A stretch of DNA of 64,000 nt from an uncultured bacterium (GTDB lineage Bacteria > Bacillota > Clostridia > Lachnospirales > Lachnospiraceae): NCBI GenBank assembly GCA_947643145.1, contig CANRVD010000001.1, positions 1 to 64,000 of the forward strand, given 5' to 3'. A program made the position numbers and the translations under genes. Shown here one piece after another: positions 53,450-62,091 of the stretch. Numbering within the stretch: position 1 is the first letter of the stretch; each line of letters opens with the position of its first letter. The notes under the pieces were generated by a model. It saw only the letters and a program-made list of their open reading frames with translations. It made no database searches and was not told where the DNA came from.

Positions 53450-55612
53450 CTACAGGTGCAGTACTCTTTCCTTTATTTCCTGTGTGCGGCCCTGATTCCA
53501 GAACTGTGTTCCGATATAACCGCAGGTTCTTCGTGCAACATTCATTTTATCCTGATCACTGTTCCCACAATTTGGGCACTTCCAAATCAGCTTGCCATGC
53601 TCATCCGAAATAATCTGAATCTGCCCGCTATAACCGCACACCTGACAGTAATCACTTTTTGTATTCAGCTCTGCATACATAATATTATCATAGATATATT
53701 TCATTAACTCTAACACCGCATCAATATTATTCTCCATATTTGGAACTTCCACATAGCTGATGGCGCCACCCGGAGACAGCTTTTGGAACTGTGCCTCAAA
53801 CTTTAGCTTGTCAAATGCATTTATTTCCTCTGTCACATGGATATGATAGCTGTTTGTAATATAATTTTTATCCGTGACACCTTCAATCATTCCAAAACGA
53901 TTCTGTAAACACTTTGCAAACTTATATGTGGTAGATTCTAACGGTGTTCCATATAAACTAAAGTCAATATTTTCCTCTTCCTTCCACTTCTGGCAGGCGT
54001 CGTTTAACCGCTGCATTATCTCTAATGCAAATGGAGTCGCCTCCGGCTCTGTATGGGACTTTCCGGTCATATAACGAGTGCACTCGCAAAGCCCCGCATA
54101 GCCAAGTGAAATCGTCGAATAACCATTATACAAAAGCTTATCTATCGTTTCTCCTTTTTTTAGCCGCGCCAGTGCCCCATACTGCCACAAAATCGGTGCA
54201 ACATCCGAAGGAGTTCCCTTTAAGCGGTTATGACGGCACATTAATGCTTCTTTGCAAAGCTTTAGACGCTTTTCCAAAATCTTCCAGAAACGCTCCTCAT
54301 TTCCCTCAGAAGAACATGCCACATCTACCAGATTGATTGTCACTACTCCCTGATTAAATCGCCCATAGAATTTAGGCTGCTTTTCTTCATCATGATATAC
54401 CGTCAGAAAAGAACGGCAGCCCATACACGGATAACAATATCCCTGTTTTAATTCTTTCATAATCTTCTCAGAAATATAATCCGGCACCATGCGTTTTGCC
54501 GTACATTTTGCTGCCAGCTCTGTCAAATACCAGTATTGACTGTCTTCTCTGATATTGTTTTCCTCTAACACATATAGCAGCTTTGGAAAAGCCGGAGTAA
54601 TATATACCCCCTTCTCATTCTTTACACCCTGAATCCTCTGGCGGAGCACTTCCTCCATAATCAATGCCAAATCGTCCCGCAGCCTTCCTTTTGGTGCCTC
54701 ATTCAGATACATAAAGATACTGACAAACGGCGCCTGGCCATTCGTCGTCATTAAGGTTATCACCTGATACTGAATCATCTGCACGCCACGTTTGATTTCA
54801 TCAAGAACCCGCAGTTCTGCTACCCTGTCAACCTGTTCCGGTGTATATCCAATCCCTGCATTCTGAAATTCATTTTCCACCTGCTTACGGTACTTCTGGC
54901 GGCTGATATCTACAAATGGCGCCAGATGCGTCAGGCTGATACTCTGTCCTCCATATTGCGAGCTGGCAATCTGTGCAATACTCTGTGTCGCAATATTGCA
55001 GGCTGTTGAAAAACTCTTTGGACGCTCAATCATTGTTTCACTAATGACGGTTCCATTCTGCAGCATATCCTCCAGATTTACCAGACAGCAGTTATGCATA
55101 TGCTGTGCAAAATAGTCTGAATCATGAAAATGAATAATCCCCTGCTCATGGGCACGAACGATCTCTCTTGGAAGCAGAAAACGTCTTGTAATATCTTTAC
55201 TGACTTCTCCTGCCATATAATCACGCTGTACACTGTTAACCGTAGGATTTTTATTGGAATTTTCCTGCTTCACTTCCTCATTATTGCATTCCAACAGACT
55301 GAGAATCTGCTTATCTGTAGAATTTGACTTACGGACTAACGCGCGGTTATAACGGTACGTAATATACTTTCTTGCAACGCTGAACGCACGCTTATCCATT
55401 ATCTGCTCTTCTACCAAATCCTGAATCTCCTCCACACCAAGAGAACGGTTGGCATCCATACAAATATCTTCAATACAGTTAGAAATATTTTCAATCTGCG
55501 TCTCTGTCAGGCGCTCTTTTACAGGAACTTCATGATTCGCCTTCGTAATCGCTGCCACAATTTTTTTAACGTCAAAATTCATTTCAGAGCCGCTTCGCTT
55601 AATTATTTTCAT
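53450..55612 (-). CDS. nrdD: Anaerobic ribonucleoside-triphosphate reductase
   Basis: NrdD is the glycyl-radical (class III) ribonucleotide reductase. 720 residues: an N-terminal ATP-cone (residues ~1-90, VKKIVAAITKANHEVP), the catalytic barrel, and at the C-terminus a zinc finger (CQVCGYSGQI ... WKCPNCGNSD) followed by the glycyl-radical motif RTCGYIGTQFWNQGR with the radical glycine. It needs the activase NrdG; I find no nrdG next to it within the window. Promoter at 55683-55711. The ribosome site is weak. Confidence 0.97.
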   Translation of the reverse strand: MKIIKRSGSEMNFDVKKIVAAITKANHEVPVKERLTETQIENISNCIEDICMDANRSLGVEEIQDLVEEQIMDKRAFSVARKYITYRYNRALVRKSNSTDKQILSLLECNNEEVKQENSNKNPTVNSVQRDYMAGEVSKDITRRFLLPREIVRAHEQGIIHFHDSDYFAQHMHNCCLVNLEDMLQNGTVISETMIERPKSFSTACNIATQSIAQIASSQYGGQSISLTHLAPFVDISRQKYRKQVENEFQNAGIGYTPEQVDRVAELRVLDEIKRGVQMIQYQVITLMTTNGQAPFVSIFMYLNEAPKGRLRDDLALIMEEVLRQRIQGVKNEKGVYITPAFPKLLYVLEENNIREDSQYWYLTELAAKCTAKRMVPDYISEKIMKELKQGYCYPCMGCRSFLTVYHDEEKQPKFYGRFNQGVVTINLVDVACSSEGNEERFWKILEKRLKLCKEALMCRHNRLKGTPSDVAPILWQYGALARLKKGETIDKLLYNGYSTISLGYAGLCECTRYMTGKSHTEPEATPFALEIMQRLNDACQKWKEEENIDFSLYGTPLESTTYKFAKCLQNRFGMIEGVTDKNYITNSYHIHVTEEINAFDKLKFEAQFQKLSPGGAISYVEVPNMENNIDAVLELMKYIYDNIMYAELNTKSDYCQVCGYSGQIQIISDEHGKLIWKCPNCGNSDQDKMNVARRTCGYIGTQFWNQGRTQEIKERVLHL

Positions 55613-55682
55613 CGTTATACACCGTCTTTCTCAATTTTAAATACTTTCCAGGTCACCTTTCTGTCCCAAGGCGCATAATGCA

Positions 55683-55711
55683 ATAGTACCATATCTTGTA
55701 TCTCTTTTCAA
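55683..55711 (-). promoter_or_regulatory. Promoter of nrdD
   Basis: Minus strand TTGAAA (55706-55711), 17 bases, TACTAT (55683-55688). No NrdR box seen. About 75 bases upstream of nrdD. Confidence 0.6.
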
Positions 55712-55719
55712 TACAAACA

Positions 55720-56562
55720 CTAAATATTGTGCTCCCCGTTTTCACCTTTTTTCCTAACATTTACAGCCTTCTGCTTCAAATTTAAGAGCAGCTCCTTGAC
55801 TTCTACCGCAGAACGGTTCTTTGTTATAATTTTCATGGTAGGGAATGCTTCCAGCAGGCGATGGCTCCGCAAACGGGGCGCATGCTTCAATAACTCCTTC
55901 CCCTCTGTAAGTCCCATAGCAGAAACCTTTTCCACCAACTCTTTTGTTGTACTATTCAAAATATCTCTCATGGAAATACCCTTGATTTCCTGCAAAAGAT
56001 ACTCAAGCTCTTTACGAAATTCATAAAGATTTTCTAATTGCTTGCGGAAATTAAAGGTCGTAATCACTGTATAAGTAACATCAGCCACTGTCAGCAGGAG
56101 AAAAATACCAAGCAGGATTCTCCCGGAATCTTCTGGGATGTTTCCCATGATAAACGAAGCCGCCGGCTGGAGCACATCAAACATCAATAGCGATAAAATC
56201 CCCCAGAATAAAGAAGGAATCAACGCAATCCTTCCCTGAAAATTATATGGCTCTTTCGAATAATCCCACCATTTGGCATGAAATGCCACCTCAAGCAGCC
56301 ACGATGTAATATACTCGATAACCGTTGCAATCACCATTCCCATAATGTACAAAAGGCTTGCAATTTCCGAAAACGGACGCAGCAAAACATATACCAAAAC
56401 TGCCCCAAATCCATATAAAGGAAGTACCGGCCCAAGCAAAAAACCACGGTTTACAAACTTCCTGTCACGAAGAAATACAAAAGTACATTCATATATCCAG
56501 CCTGCAAAGGCAAAAATATAAAAATCCATTAAAATATAGTAAATCGATAAACCTGCTATCAT
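55720..56562 (-). CDS. CmpB-type membrane protein (putative ABC_trans_CmpB family)
   Basis: A 280-residue membrane protein of the CmpB/type IV ABC-associated family (DUF1113-like). Six or so helices; the signature FAGWIYECTFVFLRDRKFVNRGFLLGPVLPLYGFGAVLVYVLL, broken at the RGFLLGP motif, and EYITSWLLEVAFHAKWWDYS, are characteristic. A basic, coiled C-terminal tail follows. The family is common in Firmicutes and uncharacterised; no transport substrate is known. GAGAGG precedes the ATG. Confidence 0.8.
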   Translation of the reverse strand: MIAGLSIYYILMDFYIFAFAGWIYECTFVFLRDRKFVNRGFLLGPVLPLYGFGAVLVYVLLRPFSEIASLLYIMGMVIATVIEYITSWLLEVAFHAKWWDYSKEPYNFQGRIALIPSLFWGILSLLMFDVLQPAASFIMGNIPEDSGRILLGIFLLLTVADVTYTVITTFNFRKQLENLYEFRKELEYLLQEIKGISMRDILNSTTKELVEKVSAMGLTEGKELLKHAPRLRSHRLLEAFPTMKIITKNRSAVEVKELLLNLKQKAVNVRKKGENGEHNI

Positions 56563-56599
56563 AGCATTTCCTCTCTTATTCCTCTTATTCCTATTGTTC

Positions 56600-57133
56600 C
56601 TATTTTCTCACTGCCAAATCCTTTGACAATGTTTCCAGATAATGTATATAAATCTGATTACTGAAAGAAATCTGGTAATCCTGATTTAATTCCTCACGCC
56701 GGAAACTCTTTCTTCCACCATTTTTCGCCCGAATCCAGAATGTCAGGACATCCCGGAACGGAACATAATAATACTCCTCTGCCTTTGAAAAGTAAATAAT
56801 TAAAAAAGCAACTCCATTCTGCTCCTCAAATTCACGCATATAGTTCATCTGATGCTCATGGATATTTTGAAGCGGAAATGTGTCAGTTGCGCATTCCTTA
56901 GCATCAAAACATACAGGCACACCCTGTACATTACCAATATAGTCTACCGTACTTTTCTGCTCAAAATAAGCCAGCGTAATATGATGCCTTTCCCTGTCAA
57001 TTTCCATTGGCGTAATCGGAGTCGGAATCTTCTGAACCAAGGCCAGCTTTTCCTGCCGATACTTTTCATTCGTAATATTTAAAGCCTCCTCCAGTACAGA
57101 ACCACGAAGACCTCTTGAATTCCAAGATGGCAT
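56600..57133 (-). CDS. recU: Holliday-junction resolvase RecU
   Basis: RecU resolves four-way DNA junctions in Firmicutes. The 177-residue form keeps SRGLRGSVLEEALNITNEKYRQ, the catalytic acidic and lysine residues in TVDYIGNVQGVPVCFDAKECA, and HEHQMNYMREFEEQNGVAFLIIYF with the tyrosine-rich YYYVPFRDVLTFW. It starts at 57133 behind GGGAGGAGGAATAGT, three bases past the pseudouridine synthase stop. Somewhat shorter than B. subtilis RecU, but all core motifs are present. Confidence 0.9.
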   Translation of the reverse strand: MPSWNSRGLRGSVLEEALNITNEKYRQEKLALVQKIPTPITPMEIDRERHHITLAYFEQKSTVDYIGNVQGVPVCFDAKECATDTFPLQNIHEHQMNYMREFEEQNGVAFLIIYFSKAEEYYYVPFRDVLTFWIRAKNGGRKSFRREELNQDYQISFSNQIYIHYLETLSKDLAVRK

Positions 57134-57134
57134 A

Positions 57135-58166
57135 CTATTCCTCCTCCCGCATTCCCATTCCGTCCAGTACCCTTTTGAAATGCTCTGGCAATGGTGCCGT
57201 CCAAATCCTGTTATGATATTCCTCCGGAAGATACGCCGGATTTCCCAAACACAGCTTCCATGCGTGCAAAAGCTGATATCTGACTCCAAATTCCTTTTTA
57301 AACAGATGATACATACTCTTCTCACCATATTTTGTATCACCTGCGAGTGGATGTCCAATACTTTCTAAATGTGCACGAATCTGGTGGGACTTTCCCGTCA
57401 CCAGATGTACCTTAAGCAGGGTATATTCATTCCCTTTCCAAAACACATTCTGCAAAGGTTCATAAGCTGTAATAATCCTTGCAGCCCCTTCCACATGTTC
57501 CTTCGTAACCATCACCCTGTTATGCTTTGCATCTTTTTTTAAATATCCGTCAATATCAGCCTTTTTCGCTATTTTTCCTTTTACAATACAAAGATAGTAC
57601 TTTTGTAAATCCCTCTCCCTGAACAGGCGGTTCAGATATTGCAGACTCTCCACCGTCTTTCCTGCCACAACAAGCCCTGTTGTATTGCGGTCAAGGCGAT
57701 TGCATACCCCCGGCCGGAAAACACTCTCCTGCTGCTCCCTGTCCGTCATGAGATATTCTGTCATATACTCCGTTAGGGAAATATCCTCCTTATCTGCCTT
57801 CTGGGACAGCATCCCTATCGGTTTATTGACTACCAGCACATTGTCGTCTTCATAGATAATCTCCAGATCCTGCGGGCTTTCATCCGCGTTTCTGTTAAAA
57901 ATTCCCTGTTCTGATTCTCTGGCTTTTTGTCCAGCCTGCTTTGGAAACTCCCGAAATTTATCAACTGTTCCATCAGAAAGAAAGAGCTTGATTTCATCAC
58001 CTGCCAAAAGCTTTTCCATTCCTTCCGCTTTCCTGCCATTTAAGACAATATTTTTCTTACGCATCATCTTGTAGAGAAAACTCTTTGGCGCCAGCTTCAT
58101 ATATTTCCCCAAATATTTATCCAAACGCTGCCCGGCCTCCTGCGCTGTAACCTGTAATATCCTCAT
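57135..58166 (-). CDS. RluA-family pseudouridine synthase
   Basis: An RNA pseudouridine synthase of the RluA/RluD branch. N-terminal S4-like segment (GQRLDKYLGKYMKLAPKSFLYKMMRKKNIVLNG), then the catalytic domain with LVVNKPIGMLSQ, GVCNRLDRNTTGLVV (catalytic aspartate in the RLDxxTTG motif), LVTGKSHQIRAHLESIGHPLAGDTKYG. 343 residues from ATG 58166 behind AGGAG. Which RNA position it modifies cannot be told; RluD, RluC and YjbO-type paralogues are similar. A two-hairpin element (58186-58277) separates it from the next upstream gene. Confidence 0.92.
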   Translation of the reverse strand: MRILQVTAQEAGQRLDKYLGKYMKLAPKSFLYKMMRKKNIVLNGRKAEGMEKLLAGDEIKLFLSDGTVDKFREFPKQAGQKARESEQGIFNRNADESPQDLEIIYEDDNVLVVNKPIGMLSQKADKEDISLTEYMTEYLMTDREQQESVFRPGVCNRLDRNTTGLVVAGKTVESLQYLNRLFRERDLQKYYLCIVKGKIAKKADIDGYLKKDAKHNRVMVTKEHVEGAARIITAYEPLQNVFWKGNEYTLLKVHLVTGKSHQIRAHLESIGHPLAGDTKYGEKSMYHLFKKEFGVRYQLLHAWKLCLGNPAYLPEEYHNRIWTAPLPEHFKRVLDGMGMREEE

Positions 58167-58185
58167 AGTTAATTCTCCTACCATG

Positions 58186-58277
58186 GAAGAATACCTGTTT
58201 TTGGCATTCTTCAGAGGTGCGACTGTAGTTTTTCCTTGCACATGGTTTTTTCATGTGCTATGGAAGACTTCGCACCT
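58186..58277 (-). repeat. Two-hairpin intergenic element, copy 3
   Basis: Short hairpin GAAGAAT/ATTCTTC (58186-58212) and a long one (58215-58277) with AGGTGCGA/TCGCACCT, TTTTCC/GGAAGA and GCACATG/CATGTGC. It starts one base past the neighbouring gene's stop (58279) and ends near the pseudouridine synthase ribosome site. Closely related to 41808-41894. Confidence 0.7.
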
Positions 58278-58278
58278 T

Positions 58279-58842
58279 TTATACAATAAGGGAAAGCAAA
58301 TATGACTTTACATGGCTTTCCTCTTCTTCCTCCATTTCCCTTGGTTCTACCTTGGCAATTTCCCCAAGAAATGTCTTCTCACTGTCCACAATCTTCACCT
58401 TGTAGCCGCTTCCCCAATTTTGGACGCCACCCGTCAGATACTTCCGCACATAAGAAAGTTCCTGCTTTCCATCTCCAAGCAGACCAATCACCTGTCCATT
58501 TCCCACTGCGATAAAATCAAGATGCATCACCTTTTCCGGGGATGTGATTACCAAATCTGTATATAACTCCATCTTCTCCGGCAATACCTTTTTCACTTCA
58601 TCAAACCGCTCCTTCTCAACCGAATGATAAGGAAAAGTAACAATCAACGCTACCAAATATTTTGCGCCCGGCAGCACAAAAAGAATCGCTATTACTGTAA
58701 AAATATTGCGATTTGACATTTTATTCAGAAGAAGACCCGCTACAAAAACAGTAATTCCAAGCAGCGCCATAAGCAGCGCCCCTATTAATGCCTTCCTCTT
58801 CCTCGCCTTGATATAACCAAATTCGCCACGTTGTACTTTCAT
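58279..58842 (-). CDS. Small membrane protein, function unknown
   Basis: A 187-residue protein with two adjacent membrane helices (ALIGALLMALLGITVFVAGLLL and IFTVIAILFVLPGAKYLVALIV) near the N-terminus, then a soluble domain (YTDLVITSPEKVMHLDFIAVGNGQVIGLLGD ... YVRKYLTGGVQNWGSGYKVKIVD). I do not recognise the family for certain. GGAG lies six bases before the ATG. It lies between rsmF and the pseudouridine synthase. Possibly a DUF4-type lipid or RNA-associated membrane protein, but that is a guess. Confidence 0.7.
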   Translation of the reverse strand: MKVQRGEFGYIKARKRKALIGALLMALLGITVFVAGLLLNKMSNRNIFTVIAILFVLPGAKYLVALIVTFPYHSVEKERFDEVKKVLPEKMELYTDLVITSPEKVMHLDFIAVGNGQVIGLLGDGKQELSYVRKYLTGGVQNWGSGYKVKIVDSEKTFLGEIAKVEPREMEEEEESHVKSYLLSLIV

Positions 58843-58884
58843 TTTTCGCTCCGTTTCTGCAAGAAAACTCTGCTCCTGCTTTTT

Positions 58885-60282
58885 CTATTGATATCTCCAG
58901 CCGGGATAGTACTTGTTCTTCAAACTTCCTTTCCCGTTTCCCTGTCCCCATCCAAGGCCAAAACCATCCACACATACCAGCACATTTCCGGTATAAGCCA
59001 GCTCCATAGTAATCGTTTCCCCTTTTAAATACTTAAGAACCCGTTCATCCGTGACGGACAGATTCAGCACTTTGGAAAAATCATCTTTTCGCAATATTAA
59101 AGCGAGCTGATGAGACGCTAAAATCTTGTGTTTCCACTCGCAAAGAGGCAGCCCCTGATAAATAATCCGTAATCCATTTAACTGGTCTTCCTGAAGCGGA
59201 AGAAGGGATACCACCTGCTTCCTCACAGAGAGTTCTCCATCCGGCAAAGGCAGTCTGCTGACAAAATCCTCTATTTCTTTTCCTGCTGTTTTATCAAAAG
59301 CACTGCCAAAAATTTTCTCCTTTTTCTTCCTGCCAGAAATAAAAACATCCCTGTCTGCCTGTGTCACACCTTTTTTATGCAGGAGTACGGCAAAATGTCC
59401 TTCCCCTTTTGCATGATGCGGAAAAATTCTGACACAGTGCTTCAACTCCGCCTGCCCGCCTTCTACCATATCCGGCCTGCCCTCCAAAAATCCCTCCGGG
59501 CGTTCCACAGGACAGATTTCCATATCAGGATACTGCATTAATATCCATTGTACCACGTTTTCGTCCTCTATAACAGAAAAAGTACAGGTGGAATAAACCA
59601 ACATCCCTCCCGGCCTTAACATCCGGTATGCCTGTCCCAGAATCTCCTTTTGGATGTCCGCATAATACTCTGGCCCTTTTTCCAGCCAGTCTTTTATCAT
59701 CCTTGGCTCTCTCCGAAACATGCCTTCCCCTGAGCAGGGCGCATCCAGCAGGATTTTATCAAAATATCCTTCAAAAACATCTGCCAGCCTCTCAGGTGTT
59801 TCTGCTGTCACTACGGCATTTGTAACGCCTGCCATCTGCAAATTTTTTGCCAGAGCCATCGTTCTCGACACACTGATATCGTTTGCAACCAAAAGCCCTG
59901 TTCCTTTTAATTTTGCTCCTAGCTCCGTTGCCTTCCCACCGGGTGCGGCACAGAGGTCCAATACCCTGTCCCCCTCTTTCACTGGCAAAAGCATGGCCGG
60001 AATCATTGCACTCGGCTCCTGAATATAATACAGCCCTGCAAAATAATAGGGATGCTTCGCCGGATTTTCCTTTTTGGCATCAAAATAAAATCCTTTTTCT
60101 GTCCATGCAACCTCTGATGTTGAAAAAGGATTTATTTCTTTCCACTGTTCTACTGACATCCTGCCTGTATTGATCCGGAAAGCTGTATAAGGACTCCGGC
60201 AAAGACTCTCCTCATAAAGATGATATTCCTCTCCCAAAAGCTCCTTCATTCTTTCCCGGTAACGCTCTGGTAAATCTCCCAT
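58885..60282 (-). CDS. RsmB/RsmF-type rRNA cytosine-C5 methyltransferase
   Basis: A NOL1/NOP2/Sun-family SAM-dependent rRNA methyltransferase, 465 residues. The SAM site is LDLCAAPGGKATELGAKL; the catalytic cysteines lie in DAPCSGEGMFRREP and VYSTCTFSVIEDENVV (PCxGxGMFR, TCTF). A C-terminal RNA-binding PUA-like region (LPLCEWKHKILASHQLALIL) completes it. ATG 60282 is nine bases from AGGAGG; a GTG two codons earlier is possible. RsmF-like by length; the methylated cytosine is not deducible. Upstream is a cluster of hairpins and the small alarmone synthetase. Confidence 0.92.
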   Translation of the reverse strand: MGDLPERYRERMKELLGEEYHLYEESLCRSPYTAFRINTGRMSVEQWKEINPFSTSEVAWTEKGFYFDAKKENPAKHPYYFAGLYYIQEPSAMIPAMLLPVKEGDRVLDLCAAPGGKATELGAKLKGTGLLVANDISVSRTMALAKNLQMAGVTNAVVTAETPERLADVFEGYFDKILLDAPCSGEGMFRREPRMIKDWLEKGPEYYADIQKEILGQAYRMLRPGGMLVYSTCTFSVIEDENVVQWILMQYPDMEICPVERPEGFLEGRPDMVEGGQAELKHCVRIFPHHAKGEGHFAVLLHKKGVTQADRDVFISGRKKKEKIFGSAFDKTAGKEIEDFVSRLPLPDGELSVRKQVVSLLPLQEDQLNGLRIIYQGLPLCEWKHKILASHQLALILRKDDFSKVLNLSVTDERVLKYLKGETITMELAYTGNVLVCVDGFGLGWGQGNGKGSLKNKYYPGWRYQ

Positions 60283-60400
60283 ATCCACGGGCCTCCTGTA
60301 TTCTTCTTAGGAATGATTTCGTTTCACTTGGCAGTGTTTTCACCACCATTGTGGCACCCCCTCATGAAAAATGCTGCTTCATATCTCAAGCATTGCATGG

Positions 60401-60482
60401 GAAGAACGCTGCTTTTGCGTTCTTCTTAAGAATGAAGTTTCACTTGGCGGTGTTTTCACCGCCTTAGTGAAACTTCATTCTT
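60401..60482 (-). repeat. Two-hairpin intergenic element, copy 4
   Basis: Short hairpin GAAGAACGC/GCGTTCTTC (60401-60425), then a 24-bp stem (60428-60482) made of AAGAATGAAGTTTCACT and GGCGGTG with loop TTTT and the matching arm, which overlaps the last base of the alarmone synthetase stop codon. A damaged copy lies at about 60308-60360 (GGCAGTG-TTTT-CACCACC). Same architecture but different stem sequence from 41808 and 58186. Confidence 0.7.
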
Positions 60483-61288
60483 TATCTTTGGATCGTCTGT
60501 GCCCGGTATGTCTCTGCAATAATATCAAGCTGCTTATTAAAACGGGCTAACATCTGCATATCATCCTTCCGGTAAATCTTAAAGAATTCATCCTGAATTT
60601 TTGCAACTTCCCGCTTATTTGCCACATAATACAGATTCTCAATATTATTCAGAATATCAGAAATAATCGTAGCCTTCTGCTTATTGGAATTCTGCGCATC
60701 CATGATTTCGTCACGCACCGATGCCATCTCATTATCTAACATATCCACCGCATCCGCCGCCCGCAAAAGGCGCATCCGCAATTCGTCCGGCATATGCTCC
60801 TTGTATTTGTACTGCAGCGAATGTTCAATCGTTGACCAGAAGTTCATCGCCAGCGTACGAATCTGAATTTCCACTTCAATCCTTTTGGGTCCGTGAATCG
60901 TCTGAACCGTATAATATGCAATAATGTGATAGCTCCGGTAACCACTCGGCTTACTCTTTGTAATATAGTCTTTTTCCTGTTTTATTTCCAAATCTTCCCT
61001 TTGACGGATAATTTGTACTACCGTCTCAATATCTTCCACAAACTGGCAAATCAGACGAATTCCAGCAATATCCTCGATCTTATCCGTTAAATTTTCAATA
61101 CTTACTCCCTTTCTCTGGGCTTTCTCCAAAATACTCGGAATCCGTTTTACCCTGCCAGTAACTATCTCAATGGGAGAATACACCTTTTCGTTCTGATACT
61201 GCTGCTTCACATGGTTAAACTTAACAACCAGTTCATCCACAGCAAGCTGATAAGGTGCCAGTATTTCTCTCCATAACTGTACTTCCAT
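60482..61288 (-). CDS. Small alarmone synthetase (RelQ/SAS1-like)
   Basis: A single-domain (p)ppGpp synthetase lacking hydrolase, TGS and ACT domains, as in RelQ/YjbM. Motifs: PIEIVTGRVKRIPSILEK, DIAGIRLICQFVED, YITKSKPSGYRSYHIIAYYT and EVEIQIRTLAMNFWSTIEHSLQYKY, with the catalytic glutamate in EVEIQIRT. 268 residues from ATG 61288 behind GGAGGTATAC. It should make ppGpp or pGpp from GDP/GTP and ATP in response to stress. It lies upstream of the rsmF gene and downstream of an M23 peptidase gene. Confidence 0.93.
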   Translation of the reverse strand: MEVQLWREILAPYQLAVDELVVKFNHVKQQYQNEKVYSPIEIVTGRVKRIPSILEKAQRKGVSIENLTDKIEDIAGIRLICQFVEDIETVVQIIRQREDLEIKQEKDYITKSKPSGYRSYHIIAYYTVQTIHGPKRIEVEIQIRTLAMNFWSTIEHSLQYKYKEHMPDELRMRLLRAADAVDMLDNEMASVRDEIMDAQNSNKQKATIISDILNNIENLYYVANKREVAKIQDEFFKIYRKDDMQMLARFNKQLDIIAETYRAQTIQR

Positions 61289-61321
61289 GTATACCTCCAA
61301 TTCCACCTGACTTATTCCATC

Positions 61322-62008
61322 TTATGCAACTTTCTCCAATAAGTAATATGGATTCAGGCTTTTTTCCCTTCCCTTAACCTGTCGGTAAATTCCGAAATGA
61401 AGATGTACTGCAAATTTTCCTTTTGTTCCCTCTTTTCCATAGCCGGTATTCCCCATCATACCGAGCACTTCCCCAGAGGTAACTTTCTTTCCCACCTTCA
61501 TTCCCTTTGCATAGGTATCCATATGAGCATAGTAGTAATAAAAGCCGGAGTCGCTTCGAATCCCTATACGGTATCCTCCAAGCGGCAGCCATCCTATCTG
61601 CTCCACTACTCCGTTGGAAACTGACTGAATTTGAAAATAGCCTGCCTGATTGTTGGAAGCCATAATATCAATTCCCTCATGGCTTCGTTTTCCACCGTAT
61701 GTTCTGGCAGCCCCGTATCCATTATCAAAATAGCAGTATTCCTTTTTATGGATATCTTCCCTGACAGGAAAACATTCTATCTCCCGAAGCAATGTTTTGA
61801 TTTCTCCTACAGAACATTCCTTCTCCATATTTTTACAAATTGCAATCTGCTCCTGCAATTCCCTCACCCAGTACATCTGTAATAAAATACTAACCACTAC
61901 GATTATTCCAAAAAGGTATTTTCCAAAATGTCTCCCTTTGGAACCATTGTACGGTTTTCTGTTCTTTCCTCTTCCGATACGGCCATTCGCTGAATGAAAC
62001 CTTTGCAT
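61322..62008 (-). CDS. Membrane-anchored M23 (LytM/SpoIIQ-like) peptidase
   Basis: A 228-residue cell-wall endopeptidase-like protein with a membrane helix at about residues 30-45 (KYLFGIIVVVSILLQMY) and a C-terminal M23 domain: SHEGIDIMASNNQAGY carries the HxxxD zinc ligands, YYYYAHMDTYAKGMKVGKKV is the middle strand pair and FAVHLHFGIYRQVKG the HxH pair, so catalytic residues are intact. The start is uncertain: ATG 62008 with a weak AGGA, or GTG 62035. It could act in vegetative wall turnover or in sporulation. Confidence 0.85.
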   Translation of the reverse strand: MQRFHSANGRIGRGKNRKPYNGSKGRHFGKYLFGIIVVVSILLQMYWVRELQEQIAICKNMEKECSVGEIKTLLREIECFPVREDIHKKEYCYFDNGYGAARTYGGKRSHEGIDIMASNNQAGYFQIQSVSNGVVEQIGWLPLGGYRIGIRSDSGFYYYYAHMDTYAKGMKVGKKVTSGEVLGMMGNTGYGKEGTKGKFAVHLHFGIYRQVKGREKSLNPYYLLEKVA

Positions 62009-62091
62009 TATTCCTGATATAAAAATCCCCGTCACAGCAGTTTTCCTTTGCAACGTATTCTTTTTATCCTATGAAATAATCCCTGTTTCCA

